This document shows positions 12,504 to 28,957 of a stretch of 60,000 nt of DNA, piece by piece. This stretch comes from Bugula neritina (Eukaryota; Bryozoa; Gymnolaemata; Cheilostomatida; Bugulidae). Each line of letters opens with the position of its first letter. The stretch's first letter is position 1. Location of the stretch: the NCBI GenBank assembly GCA_964035545.1, contig OZ037769.1:2575001-2635000 (forward strand). Direction: 5' to 3'. A program made the position numbers and the translations under genes. Under the pieces are notes generated by a model, which worked only from the letters and a program-made list of their open reading frames with translations, was not told the DNA's origin and searched no databases.

Positions 12504-13499
12504 GTACGTAAGTTTTGTCACAACTTTATCTACTAATATATAAGTTCTTTTCGTTTTTGCGTGTTGTTGCTGGTATGCAATTTGATGTTTCTGCTATACA
12601 TTGACTGTTTCTGCTTTTGAAGGTGTCAAACTGTACTAAAATCATGAAATGGTTAAAATTTTGATCAAGAGAGACAACTTCTAATCACAGTCGTTCTCAG
12701 GTAATTTGTATCATTATGATTATACATTATTTCAATCTGAATCTGATTCATTTCAGATAAAAGACGTGCAATAGCAATATTTGTCAGTCTAACTTAGTTT
12801 GCTAACCATGTTTTACTTTCAACTCGAATGTTCATCTTTTTTTTATAATTATTGTTGCTGTTGTAATGATAATTAATTCATAATAATAATTGAGTGTTGG
12901 ATTTGGTAGTGGTACTAGTAGTAGTACTACTACTACTACTACTCTACTAATGATTTATACTACTCTACTACATGTACTACTAAAAGTATTAAGTCTCTAA
13001 AATCTAAATCTTAGGTGGTAATACATATTCTACTAAATTTTAAATATGAAAATAGATATAATAATATCTTCCAGAGTTTGAGTCAAGGCAGTTGGCTTAT
13101 GTAAATATATTGATTCAAATTAGCATCAATCAGCTTTTCATGGTAGCATTCCAAGCGATTTATACAATTTTAATATAGTTTTGTATTTGCGAACTCTACT
13201 CCTATAATTGAAAAATGTAGAATTATATTATCTAAAAGTTATACTATTTAGTCGAAATTTTAAATGAGAAATGGTTGTTCCAGGCAGCCACCAAGAATGT
13301 GATTAGTACATTTGTGTGATTAATTTGAGGATTATTAAGCAAAGGGTTCTAACATACTAGCTAATAGTTCAATAATGGCGTGAACTAAGGATTCTCTATG
13401 CAAATAAGAGTTTTTAAATGTTTTATGCTAGAAAGAACTGTTTTAATTTGACTTCATTTCAAACTTTGATTGTAGTGGCAATTGCTAAATAGTCAAGAT

Positions 13500-16400
13500 A
13501 TGTCGAGTAACAGAAGAAAAGAACGCCATAGCAGTGGAGGCTCAAGACGGGCAGATAATCGAAAATATGATGATCATCGACATCAGGCAGTTGACCCTGA
13601 GTATGATGCCAGTACATATACACAGGATTCACATACTCTTACACCAGTTCCACAATCAGCGGCCATGACAGCAACTAGACAGCAAAAGCCAACTCTCGTA
13701 AACTATGACTATGCGTCCGATGATTCTCCAAATCCATACGGTACTTCGCATAGGAAGAAAGACCTCAAACGCAGTCCTTCCCCAACTAAAAAAGATAAAC
13801 GAGAAGCTAAGAAAAAGAAAAAGAAAAAATCTCGATCAAATTCGAGAGATAAAGAAAGTTCTGTTAGTAAAAAGCATAAACATAAAAGGCAGTCTGGTGT
13901 CTCCTCACCTCCACCAGCAGAGGCAGCTGATGATATCGGTCTGCAAGCTTCTCCTACTAAGCGGAGGGCCTCGCCTCCTAGACAATATGCACATGACAGT
14001 CCTCACCGGCACCCACCCGCCTCCCCGCCCAGAGCATATCAGTTGGTCGGTAAAAGCAGGAAAGAAGACTTTGATGTCAAACATCACAGATCTAGAGATC
14101 GCTCACCTAATCACAGGCGTTCTTCAAAATCGCCAACTAGTCCATTTGCGTAAGCTCTGAGTTTATATTTGTTCAAAAAAATTTGATAATTGCCATAAAA
14201 ATAACTCATGTGTATCAATATTCTCATAGTATAAATATAATTATATATGCTCTTTAGAATCAAAGCTAAATCTTGGAGAACACAATATCACCATAGACAT
14301 TTCTATGGTGGTAAAGTCTGGTAATGTGAACTTTGCCAACATTTATTTTTTTCAGTTTGCTGTTTAATTAAAGATTCTTGAGTTTCTAGTGTTTATATGA
14401 AGTCTCTAGTTTTCTGCTGTTCATGTCTTTTGCTCTTAATATTGCAGGAAATCACGGAGGGAAAATTGGAGGTCTCCTCTCAAGCCCAGATCTCCTAGGA
14501 GAGGACAATCGAGATCTAGGTCAAAGGAGCGAGGGGTGGCGAGGTCATCTTATGGCAGCTCCAACAGCGGAAACAGAGGCATGGCTGGCTCATCTCTAAT
14601 AGCTGAGCTTACCAAGTTCAAGAAGGGCAGAGAAGTGGTTTTCAAAAGAGAACGTCAAGACAGTCGACCAGGTTGGTGCTAATAGTGCTCCTCTTGTTTC
14701 CAAATTCATACACTGTTGTCATGATTGGTTTTTATTTGTTGATGAAATCTTGTGATTTTCCGCAATTGCACAGCTTAATTCCTCGTAATAACAAATGTCT
14801 TCAATGCAATAAAAATTGTTTCTAAATTTTTCAAGTCTGTATTTGTTTGCAATATTATTTAGTTATTTGAAAAATTCAACTTGTGATCAACCATAAATGT
14901 AAAGTGTAAGTACATTATGTCAAGGTCAATGTGCATATTATTGAAAAGATTCTGAAAATCTCAAATAGTTCATATAAATATTTGCATTATGCTATCTCCT
15001 ACCAAATATTGATGCAGCTTTTTTCCAGTCTACCATTTTCAGTATATATGCTGGTCTGTTAGGGTCTCCTGGTAACCATTCGCACCGTAAAAGAGGTCGT
15101 GACGATGTAAAGCTGGACAACATTGTCATACGTGTGGACAATGAGAAGGCACAGAACACGCCACCGCCTCCCAAACCCCCACCATCTGGTCAACCTCTCC
15201 CTCCTCAAAAGATTCCCCTCCCAGACCTACCTTCAGAGAATCATAGTAAACCCTCGGCTCCCAGCGCCAGGTGGGTATTCATCCTTCATGAGGGTATTTT
15301 AGCTCTTATATAATAGTATTCATCCTACCATAAGTTTGCTAATTGTATATACTATATACTGTAAGACAAATTAACATATTCATCCTGTCTTACATGCGCC
15401 TCTAACCTGATTAGCTAGAATATAGAAACTGCGAAATGTGAAGTATTTTAATCTGGTATCTGATTGTGTAGAAGTAGTATGTCGTTTGGTTGCCGCTGCT
15501 TTGCTGCCGACCACCAAGATGTATTTCAAAGGTTACCAGGCATGTACTATCATTTAGAAAGTGAAGGCTTGCTCCAAGGCCTGCTAGCATACATGTGTAG
15601 TGTCTCATCCACGCAATGCACTATTTACAAGATCTTACATCACCGTGTGTCATGTCTGTTTACGAGCATTGGTTTTACAGAGGGATCCGGGATCTCCCCC
15701 TTCCGCCCACCTCAAATGACGACCCATTTGATGAGCCAGAGCCAGTTAGGCCGTCATCAGTGAAGTCCACTTTTAAGCCGGCTGTCAAGAGACCAAAAAT
15801 TCTGGCCAAGTCTGGTGTGCTGGAAAAGAACAAAGTTTCCTGGGGTATGTCACTGTGTCACCATGTCACTGTGTCATCATGTCGCGATGTCACCATGTCG
15901 CTGTGTCACCATGTCACTGTGTCACCATGTCACTGTGTCATCAAGTCACTGTGTCATCAAGTCACTGTGTCATCATGTCACCGTGTCATCATGTCACCGT
16001 GTCTTCATGTTGCTGTGTCACCATGTCACTCTATCACTGTACCCGAATTTTCTTGTTTAGAAAGTAAAAATTCTCTAAGTTCACAACTCTATCCTTCCAT
16101 CTGGTGGTGGGGGGTTACGGCCAGCCTTCTTGTCACATATTATCTACTGACTACTGCTATTACGTGCAGTAATTGAATATATCAATCTAACACTTTATGA
16201 TGACCTGGGTTTTAGGGGAAAGATGCGTGGATGACTATGACATAATTAGTCAAGTAGGTGAGGGTACTTACGGACAGGTTTACAAAGCCAAAAGAAAAGA
16301 TTCTGGTGAGTCTTTTTCACTTATTTTTACTGTAGTGAAGTTTATAAGAAAAGCATCTGTGAATAGTCATGCTGGTAATAATACTAGAAGAGTCCTTTTG

Positions 16401-19400
16401 ATAAAGTTGGGAAGCAATTTTCAGTCTTCCTGACATCTCCAAACATTTGAACCACCTGGCACCGTGTGTCATGTTATGTCTCAATGAACACTGAAGCTGC
16501 CCCTGAATGTTGGAATTGTATTATGGTCAGAGTATTTCAAATGTTAGACAGTTAGACAGTTGTCATAGTAATGCAGTTGTCATGGTTACGCAGAAGTCTA
16601 ACGTTTTCCTGTTCAGTCTGCTGAGACTGAGTCCGTCTTGTTTTGCAGACGAAATGGTGGCATTGAAGAAAGTTCGGCTGGAGAATGAAAAGGAAGGGTT
16701 TCCGATCACGGCGGTTCGGGAAATCAAGATTCTGAGGCAGCTGAATCACCCGAACATCGTGAACCTGATGGAGGTGGTAACGGACAAACAGAGGGCTCAG
16801 GACTTCCGCAATGACAAAGGTGAGTTCCACATAATTTTACTGGAAGACCTGCAATAAGCGGTTTCAAACAACTGTTTCTAAAGTTTTGTTTATCAATCTC
16901 CAAGGTGACTCATCATTAGGAGATCTCATTCTGAATGACTAGAGTTGCTAGCACCTTTCTGTCGAGCTGACTGGTTGAGTGTTGTCGTGGGATGAGTGAT
17001 TTGATATGCGGTGAGCTTGTTGTATTTGTTTGACATGTTACTGCAGGTGCCTTCTACCTGGTGTTTGAGTACATGGACCACGATCTCCTGGGACTGCTTG
17101 AGTCAGGCATGGTACAATTGCATCAGGACCACATTGCCAGTTTCACCAAGCAGTTGCTCGACGGACTCAACTACACTCATAAGAAAGAATTTCTTCACCG
17201 TGATATCAAGTGCTCAAATATTCTCGTCAACAATCGGTAAAACCTCTATACACTAGAAATTTCTCACTTAACGGAAACATTTTATTTTATAAAAACATTC
17301 TTTTAATTCTGCTTTTTTCTTGATGGTTTTCATAACTAAAAATGCTAAATGTTTTAAGTAGTACAACATATGTGTGTGTTTTTGGAGTTATCTGCCATTC
17401 ACTATGCTATTTCTCATATGTATGCTGCAGTTTTCCAGTGAAACTATAGTTTTCCAGTGTCTCTGGTGGCAGTGAAACTATAGGAATACATCCTACAACT
17501 AGTTAGCCTAATATTCTCTCCTCATTGTGCAGACAATGTGACCATCACTTTTATTATTATAGGGGACAAATAAAACTAGCTGACTTTGGACTTGCTCGGT
17601 TGTACGACTCGGATGACAAGGATAGACCGTACACTAACAAAGTTATCACACTCTGGTACAGACCTCCTGAGCTGTTACTAGGGGAGGAGAGATACGGCCC
17701 TTCCATAGACATCTGGAGTGTCGGGTGAGTCTCAGTCTATCATCTCTCCTGGCTGATGTCATTACAGTTTAGTTCTCTTATTCTAGTATGTGCTACTATA
17801 ATGAATATGCTACAGAATTCTAGTAACCTGGTGTTACAGAGTAGTTTGTGTTTCAGTTGCATTCTGGGAGAATTCTTCACCAGAAAGCCGATATTTCCAG
17901 CGAATGAGGAGAGACAGCAGCTGGACCTCATATCTCGTATATGTGGCACCCCGACACCGGCCGTATGGCCAGATGTCTTTAAACTTCCTCTTTTCCACAC
18001 GATGAAACCCAAGAAGTCGTATTCTAGGAGAATCCGAGAGGAGTTTGCACGGTTTCAGTAAGTTTAAAGCTGCACTTTCTGTATTATATACAATAATAAT
18101 GCTGCCAATGTCATGTTTTGCTCTCTGAAATGGGAATTCATTCACTACTATTGTTAACCTTTTACCAAATGTATTTCATGTGAAAGAGTTTCAATATGTT
18201 GGCGTGTTGACATCCCAGAGGCAGCTGCAGTCCCTTGAGCATTGCTAAAGGTAAATAAAGTCTCCACTCGCATTGTATGTTTGTGCTGTACGTAGGATGC
18301 CCGGCTCTGCCCTTGACCTTCTAGACTCCATGCTGAAGTTAGACCCCTCCAAGAGAATCACCGCGGAGGAGGCACTACGCAGCGTCTGGCTACGAAATGT
18401 GGACCCCGAGAAGATAATTCCTCCCGTGTAAGTGTCCTTTAAATTTTGTAATGCTAACGGTGGGTTATTATTCATCTGGGAATAGAGTGGGGAGATTGAT
18501 GGCATAGGTTTGTGAATGGACTCGCTACTCAACCTCCTATATGCCATTGCGTCTGAATTCTTTTGATTATTTGTTAATTCAAATGTTGAATTGTGTTAAG
18601 AAGTGACTGTTGTGGGTCCAACGGCAAGCTTGCAACTTGCATTACTAGGCTTTAAGTATATCTTTTTTATATATCAGTGAATTATTTATACCAGTCTGAA
18701 CTATTTTTCCTCTGTTTACTGTAGACTACCCCACATTGACTGTCACGAGATGTGGAGTAAGAAGAGAAAGAAGGAAAGACAGTCAAATGCTGGTAAACAC
18801 GAGGTCTCAGCATCCGGAGAACCAGCTGGCAGCAGCAGCAGTAGACAGTCAGCCTCTGATAGTCAAAGTAACAGCAGCAAAGACGTTCCTGTCAAGGTAT
18901 TTGCTTAACTTGGCTCTTATGCTTTACAATGAAATTGTTATAATACAAATTAGTGGTCTTTATTGCTTCTTAGGTGAAATTTGAGCACATCTAGTAATAT
19001 CAGCTATTTACTTCTCTCTATTATCTTGTTATTTACTCACTGGTCCATTTAATGAAACACATTTAAAATGATGGTATTTTATCAAAGTAATTATGCATAT
19101 TTTCATAGGCATTATTTAATTAGCATATAATATAATATTTAATTAGCATGTAATATAATGCGCATATCGTTGTTGCCTCTCCTTATTTAATTTCTATTTT
19201 CGTGTCTTCAGAGTGACAACACATCAGCTAGTCATACGAATGAATCGACAAAAGAGCCCGTCATACCCGGCCTTGACATTAGTGTGAGTTCTTCATCAAG
19301 CACGTCCACCAAGCCTACAACCACCACTTCTAACTCCTCACGTCGCTCAAGTAACAAGGACAGTAGTTCTAGTAAATTCCAGCAGGCAGCGAAGAAGAGA

Positions 19401-20792
19401 AGTTTAACAGCAGACAGTAGCATGATCGGCAACCTTGACATTGCCAGTCTAGTAACTCCAGGTATTCCCCTGTGTGTACGTCACATTGTCATACTTGCTC
19501 TGTCTACGAAAAATGAAATTTCTTTTCTTGTAAGTCAGCTATTTACACCCTGGAAGCCATAAAAAGCTTGCCAAAGCTCACCACAATTGGCGATTATTTC
19601 ATTTGCTTTGACAATAACTGTGGCAAACCTCAACACTCAATTTCCAAGAGTTGAGAGGCGGCTGGTCAAATTCAGAAAAACTCAGGCGGTGTTCTTCAAA
19701 TGGTTCTATAAGCAGCTCTGACTTATGGTTGATTGAGTTCAGTAGTTTGAGTTCTCCAAGCTTCAGAATCCCAAACTACTGAACTCATTCGCTCCAAGTA
19801 GGAGTTGCTTATAGAAGCATTGATGCTCCTCAGACCATTCATATTAAGTTGTTCTTTTTCTCTTCTGTATTCACATTATTTAATACCTGAAATATTGTGT
19901 TCAATGGTTTCATTCCTCTTCAGGTAAAGCACCAACCATAGAAGAGCTGGCTACCAAACTCAATGTACCTTTGGAAACAGTCGATGACCAAACAAAAATA
20001 CTTCTAGAGAACCTTACCAAGCAACTGGGTTTAGTGGCTAGGCAAGGAGCGGCACAAACTATGAGCACTCTCCCACCCGAGCTGAGAGAGGAGCAAACTA
20101 GCGGCTCTCAGTCTAACATACCTCCAGAGCTGAGACAGGCCCCGCCCACTAACATCCCGCCTGAGCTACGATCTCAGCAGACGGCAATACCTCTGAACCC
20201 CGAGAGTGAGACTGCGAAGGAGCGCGATAGACTACACCACAAGCATTCCGTCTATAGCAATAAGTCTCACCAACACGTCGTACACTCGTACAACCAAACC
20301 CATTCAGGTATGGACTCTAGTGATGCTAGTGCCGAGTACTCCACTAGTTATCCTCCGGTGGAAATAGACGATGACAAGGTGTCGTCTATCGCAACATTGA
20401 CAGTCGAATATGGCCACGGGAAAAATCGGGTGAGAGGAAGTGATGCAACAAGCGAATCTGTTCTGACATCTTTACAGACTGATATTAGTTCAGGCATGTC
20501 CAACCATAGTAATGGCGCCGTGAACACACTCTCTTCCTCCAACACAGATAAGGATAGAATAGAGAACAGTGGTAGTCAAAGACATATGAACAGTAACCGC
20601 AGTCAGCAGGCTAAAGCTGGCAATGGCTTTCTACCTCGGCAGCTGCAAAACCGACCAAACAATAATTATGGTCGGCAGCAACAGCGACCTTTAGCCAATA
20701 GACAACCTCATCCCATGTTCAATTCTAGAGGCGGGGAGCACAACTCCCGACCCAACCAGCATCCACATGGTAATCAGACTCGAAAATGGTGA
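13500..20792 (+). CDS. CDK12: cyclin-dependent kinase 12/13 homologue
   Basis: Thirteen coding exons: 13500-14149, 14448-14671, 15063-15270, 15681-15844, 16216-16305, 16649-16819, 17047-17236, 17563-17724, 17857-18057, 18296-18427, 18725-18896, 19212-19461 and 19924-20792. Phases agree at every junction and give about 1160 aa. The N-terminus is Arg/Ser/Lys-rich (SR-like) with nuclear basic runs, followed by Pro-rich segments. The kinase domain covers about residues 421-725: [10 protein letters not shown]-loop, VALKK, cyclin-binding [23 protein letters not shown] and the T-loop [28 protein letters not shown] after the kinase matches the CDK12/13 C-lobe extension. The family, with cyclin K, phosphorylates the RNA polymerase II CTD at Ser2 during elongation. 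The Ser/Gln/Asn-rich tail has three PPELR motifs. The start is ATG 13500; the earlier in-frame TTG is not a start. Confidence 0.96.
15846..16042. repeat. 8/16-bp minisatellite in a CDK12 intron
   Basis: About 12 copies of a 16-bp unit such as CACTGTGTCACCATGT, itself two diverged 8-bp halves around TGTCA. The array starts right after the donor of exon 4 and is open in several frames, producing false reading frames. Confidence 0.95.
19703..19817. repeat. imperfect inverted repeat in a CDK12 intron
   Basis: The outer arms TTCTATAAGCAGCTC and GAGTTGCTTATAGAA, and inner arms around GAGTTCAGTAGTTTG and CAAACTACTGAACTC, fold into a long interrupted hairpin. It may be a small MITE or a chance foldback. 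Confidence 0.6.
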
Positions 20793-20837
20793 ACTTATAA
20801 ATTATCCTATTTTATGTACATCAAATAGATTTTTGTA

Positions 20838-20843
20838 AATAAA
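20838..20843 (+). terminator. polyadenylation signal of CDK12
   Basis: AATAAA lies 46 nt after the CDK12 stop. The stretch from here to 22160 is AT-rich, with no other supported gene. It separates the convergent CDK12 and NUDT21 genes. Confidence 0.75.
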
Positions 20844-22165
20844 TTCTGTATATTATTAGTACATTAAAAGGTGATCTATTGTAAAATATGTGTGGGTATA
20901 CACAATATACAAATATCTGTTGGAATTCAAGTCTAACTGGTGTCTAACACCTGGCTTATCTGAAAGGATTGACTCACACACAATACTTGTTGTAGGATAA
21001 CTTGATAACATTTTTACTATTGTTTTGTTCAAATAGAAAAACTTTAAATTGCCTGCAATTTGTAAATAAGATAACACACATTGTGCAATTCAATAAAGAA
21101 TAAAATTTTCCAACTATTCAATTTAATAAATACATTGGCATGAATTTGTTCTTGAAGTCTACTCTGTTCTAGAGGCACAATTATCTAAAATAATAATAAA
21201 TTTAACAAGTGGATTAGTTTAAGCACATTATACACTGTAAACTATAGGCTATAACGTGAAGGCAAAAAGGCAACAATTATTTGCCTCATTTTGCAAGAAC
21301 ATTATTGTAGCAACATAACTGTGGTGAATGTTGAGAAGTAATACAATATGTACAATTTAAAAAATTGAAAAAGAGTATATGTAAATATACTTTTGAAGTT
21401 TCCCGAAAAATTTACCTATTCAAAGAGTGGGATATCTCACAAAAACTAGAAAACTATTTCCACTATAGGCTCTCTTGTCATAATATTAAAAACTTTACCA
21501 GAGACTTTTAAATGCAAATCTGCTGATGAGAAATTTTACAGACATGAAAAGAACATTTATTGTTACATTTTATAATAATGGTTAATGTGTACATTAAACA
21601 GTCATGATCTGTTGTTGTCTAAGTGTCCAGTAGCTTTATCATACAAGTATATTTACATCTGGGTCAGCATAGCCTTTGGTTCTTCACAGGTTGTTCCATG
21701 GCTGTAGGTAGGATATGCTCATGCATACACAAAATTAAATCTGTAACAAAATACTCTGGCTATAACTAAACGCATTACAACTCGACAACAGCTGTTAGGA
21801 AAATTGATGGTGAGATGTGACAGGAGGTTGGTGCATGAAGTTCTAACGATCACTGCAGTCTATTAAGTTGAGTAAAAGTAGTCATTGTGATTTAGTGCCA
21901 AATTCCCTTCCTTTAGGTTAGATGCTAAAAGATTTGCATAGTTGAAGCGCATTTACTCCACAATAGGATTCATATATAGGCTACAAACTGTGACTATATT
22001 ATGGTGATGTCAACCACACTTTCACCATTTGCAAGAAATAGGCAATTTCAATAAAATTGAAACATGGAATGTTAATTCACGTAAGCAGCAGCAACTATTG
22101 TTTGCCATAACTAGATATCAGTGGACTGAATACAATATCTGCCGCCCGTTTGCAAGTAGACGGAG

Positions 22166-24601
<2,436 letters not shown>

Positions 24602-24619
24602 GTTACAAGTAATTGCACT

Positions 24620-26690
24620 ATCTCACAGTAAAACTTTAAAATATATATAGAAAGTAAATTCTAGTTAGGTCTTAATTTAAAGATCACGACTTTTACTTTA
24701 GGAACAAGAAAAAATAAATATGTCGTGCAATTCTTTTTATAAAATACGCTTTTTTTACTCCCGCAGTAAAGAAGCCGTTTTGCCAATACAATACCCTTTA
24801 GCACTGCGAGCTTTTGGCAGTACGGCTGTCAATCACTATAAAGTAGTATAAAAGTCTTGGTAAATACACACAACAACCAAAGGCTACATACTGGAAATCC
24901 CCACATGACGAATTGGGCTGCGAATGCTTGCATGGAAAGCGCGGAAAGCCATTATGCCTTATGGTCATACTCAACCATATTGATATTGACACAATTACAG
25001 TACATTATAATTATATAGGTTTCATATTAAGGTTCTAATAGTAATAGTATTATTGCTTTGCCTCATTGTGTTAGCATTTCTTAAACTTGCATTTGCTATA
25101 TGAGGATCATCGCTAACTTTAGGTTTAACTTTATCTTTAACTTTAAGTTTAATTAATAATTTAAAGTTTAAATTATTATTAATATTATAATTATAATTTA
25201 GCAATCTCATAATCAATAAAAATTATGAATGATTGTTTAATATCATTATAATTATGATACTGATACGTGATAAGTGATAGTAATACTCATACTGACACTG
25301 GTAGTCAATTGAATTGTTACTCATACTGATACTGATACTTACAGTTACACTTACAGTCTTCATACTGATACTAATAGTCATACTCAATGTCATAGTGATA
25401 GTTTTACTTATAGTTATACTGTTATAGTTCCAAAAGACCAAAACAGTTTTAGTTTAATTTGCTCAGCACTAGACCCAGTAATATATCTAAAACTAGTACA
25501 CACTACACAAGCGTCGTTAACGGTTTAGTGACATTCTGTAGTTTTCAAGATTTGCTGCTAATAAAGTTATAGTGATGGTGCATGTTCACATAATAAATGA
25601 TAATGTATTGTGACTAAAATTATAAACAAAATTATGATAAACACATACTATTACTAATCTGATCTGACGCATTAGTACTTTGCAGACAAATATTTAAATT
25701 AAAGTTAATAATAAATTAATATATACTTGCATCATAGGTGTTGAAGACATGATAGCCTACTGTATGTGTTGTTGAAAATAAATCAAATGTAATAACTTTT
25801 ACTAAAATTGAGTCTATTGACTAATGATGCTTAACCATTTGAAAAAACATTGCTTTTTATTTTCAACAATTTTGTAGGCAGTGCTGGGTTGTTTCACTCA
25901 ATACTTTCTACCACTTCTTTACTTTTTGCTATTGCAACTACATGAGTTTTAAAAATAATATCTTTTCATATTTTATAAATGTCACAAATATAATAAAAAT
26001 AACTTTTTTTTAAATTTTCTTCTAAGAAGCTTTTTGTAACAGTGTGGGTGTTAATAAGTTTAGAATTATCAAAACAACAATTATGGCTTGTAAATCATTA
26101 AAAAATCTCTATTCTTAAACTTTTTGCTTCTAATATATAATTATGTTGTAATGAAATTAAAGGATCTTTGATAGCAAAATATATTACATTCATTATAATA
26201 ATATTAGATTTTACAAAATCGCACCTTACGGTTTTCAAATTATACAAGTTTCAACACACTCTCTCTTTCTACCAAACAGTTCTTGAAAGGATTATAAGCA
26301 CCTGATTTCATATTACCGTTGCAAGGGTATAATTGTCCTTTTACTGTTTTCTGGGTGAAAAATATTCTATTTAACATAATATTTATAAAATGAGCATTAT
26401 AATATTTTCAGTGGGCTTTTAATTATGTTAAATTAAAATCTTTGCGTTTAAACCATCAAAATCTGTTCTAGCAAGCTCTTGAGTTGCATTTGCTATAAAA
26501 ATGTGTAAAGCACAATTAAAACGGCTCATAAGGTGATATTCTTTTCAAACAAAAAAAACAAGTAGTTTATGGCATGAGAATTTAAACTTGCTATATGTTT
26601 TACATACATCTACTATAGTTTATTGTAAGTATAATATAATGAAGTGAGTTGGCAGAATGTGCGGTTAAAGTTTAACAATAGACCTACAGT
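24620..26690. other. intergenic, no gene seen; simple-sequence patches
   Basis: AT-rich spacer upstream of NUDT21. It holds a degenerate ACTGATACTGAT-type patch at 25240-25420 and an inverted TTTAA-rich patch at 25110-25200. The only less AT-rich island is 24890-24970, which could belong to a promoter. No open frame with exon-like borders was found. Confidence 0.6.
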
Positions 26691-26701
26691 ATAACCTAAA
26701 G

Positions 26702-28407
26702 CAGGGGTGTCCAACCTTTTCAGACCGAGGGCCAGTCTGCAAGTTTCAGCTTGAGCTGGGGGCCACAACATTTTTTTTGTTTTTAAAATAAATTTTCAAG
26801 ATTCATTAAACATCTGCAGGCCATATGCATTGTAATTATAAGCGAGGGCTAGGCTTTGCATGTTTATTAAAATCATAACATATTTGAATAGATATATATT
26901 ATTTATGTGTGTATGTGTGTATATATGCATTTAATTAAAATAGGTAAACAAGAAACATTTCATTTTTATTACTTTAATAATCAATAATTATATATGCATT
27001 TATGTTTGTGCATAAGAAATTATACATATATATTCATACAAAGTAAATATTCATGATTGTACATGCAAATTTAAACAAGATGTGCCAGTGCTAAGAGTCT
27101 GTACTCATATCAGTATAGTTATATTTTACAACCATCAGTGAAACACTTGTGAGTACACAGTGAGTACCGTTTGCCTTGAACAATTCTGTTAATATCTGGT
27201 TTCATATTAGAACATATAACCCTTAGTTACTGGACTAAGTGCTGACTAGTGAGTGAAGTGTAGTATTTATTTTGTGTATTTCATTTGACTGAAAATTGAA
27301 AGCTCAGAGTTCAAACCTTCAAGCCATCTCAGTGCAGCGCAGCATCCAACAAGCAGTCAAAGGTCAAAGGTCAAGGCGATTACAAATCCCAAATCATTTC
27401 AGTACATACTCGCACAAAATTCATTATAAAACAAAATTGTTTAGGCATCTAACCTTAAAACAGTATGTAAATGAAAACTAACATACATAAGAATATTTTA
27501 GTACTGCATAAATGAAGTGTGTCAGGGATTCTTCAACTACTTATCTTTCACAATACAGTCAATAAAAGTGAGATCTCAGTTATACTTTCAAAAAAGTCTT
27601 GTCTCTATATGGCCTGTCCTGGTTAAATGTCTTTGAAATACCTGTCTGCGCAGGATAGCTAAGGGCAACTTTTTAGCTGCAACTGCCTTGCTGAGGTTTG
27701 CATTGTAACTGTGTAAAAATTCAGTACCAGTAATAACAATCTTATTTAATTGAAGGCTACTAGAATCAAAATTTAAAAACTATGATGTGAATCTTATTTT
27801 TTCTCAGTGCAGCTTTTTTGGAATTTTTTCATTCTTTTGAAAAGTTATAGAAAAAAAACTGCACATTTTCGGCTAATTTTGCCTCAAAAGTTGATTTTTT
27901 TAGTACCAGTAAAATATCTTAGCAGGAAAACATGATATCTGAATAAAAAAGCAATAACTTTTAGATTTTATATAAATTGTGGATTTATACACTGGAAATG
28001 GTATATTTCTTTTCAAGTAGTAAACACTGTGCATCACTTCACACTTCAGTGAACGCGTAGAGATGAGCATATAATATAGGCAGCTACATTACTATAAGTC
28101 ACAGGCTTGCTAGCTAACAGACTATAATGACTAGCTTGCTGTAATTGGTTGTAGTTTGATCTCAGGCTAAACAATGACAAGTAGGCAACACGCATGCCAC
28201 CCACAGAACAATATTGTAGAAGAACTTAAACTACATTTTAATAGAAATTCTTAGTGGGATGCTCTCAATTATACCACGTGCTGCTGTTTCAGGCTAGTTA
28301 GCAAATTTGATGAACAAAAATTTGGAACTTGCTATACCTTTGGGGGGCCACACAAACATAGCTGGAGGGCCGGATCCGGCCCGCGGGCCGCCTGTTGGAC
28401 AGCCCTG
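26702..28407. mobile_element. hAT-like non-autonomous DNA transposon, 1706 bp
   Basis: The terminal inverted repeats are CAGGGGTGTCCAAC at the left and its near complement GTTGGACAGCCCTG at the right. An exact 8-bp target duplication ACCTAAAG lies at 26694-26701 and 28408-28415. Both features are typical of the hAT superfamily. The ends also carry GGGGGCCAC and GGCCGGATCCGGCC-like subterminal GC motifs. No transposase frame is present, so the element depends on a transposase elsewhere. Its internal part from about 27640 to 28250 resembles the inside of the foldback element at 36685-38383. Confidence 0.9.
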
Positions 28408-28957
28408 ACCTAAAGCAATTAGTTAACGCTGACAAGGGTTTTCATTAGTAACAAATGCTAAATGTAAAACAACCTGCATTTCATTAAACATAAGTTATTA
28501 TAGATTGTTGGGACATTAAATAAGCTTGGAAAGCTGGTTAAATAATCACAGTTTCACTTGTATTATCATAGCTATGTTAGCTATATTATGCTTTTTCTCT
28601 ATTGGGATACAAATTACAATGATTTTGGCTAGTACAAAATAGCAAACTTTTTGACTGTTAGAAAACCCAGCACTTTCTGTTATTCATTATCTTTTCTCTT
28701 TTCTTTCAGTCTGCGACAATAAACACATATACGAGATAATAAATACTTCTATATTATAATAAAACACAACAAAGATATTGGAGTTTCTTATTGAATAATT
28801 GTTTCTAAACCTAGATGTGGGCACAAAAAGCCATGACTTAATTAAAATGATGGTTTCATTGATAACTCAGCATTTTTCTTCTGTATAAAAACGACTAAAA
28901 ATAACTATTTTATAATAGTTATATAGAAATATAATAAATAAATAAGATTTTATCAAG

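Noticed and set aside
15616-16176. Open frame with repeated CHHVTVS-like residues
   Set aside because: The first part is CDK12 exon 4; the rest is read-through into the intronic 8/16-bp minisatellite.
24798-24992. 64-codon minus-strand open frame upstream of NUDT21
   Set aside because: No splice context, no recognisable domain and no polyadenylation signal. It is probably a promoter-side chance frame.
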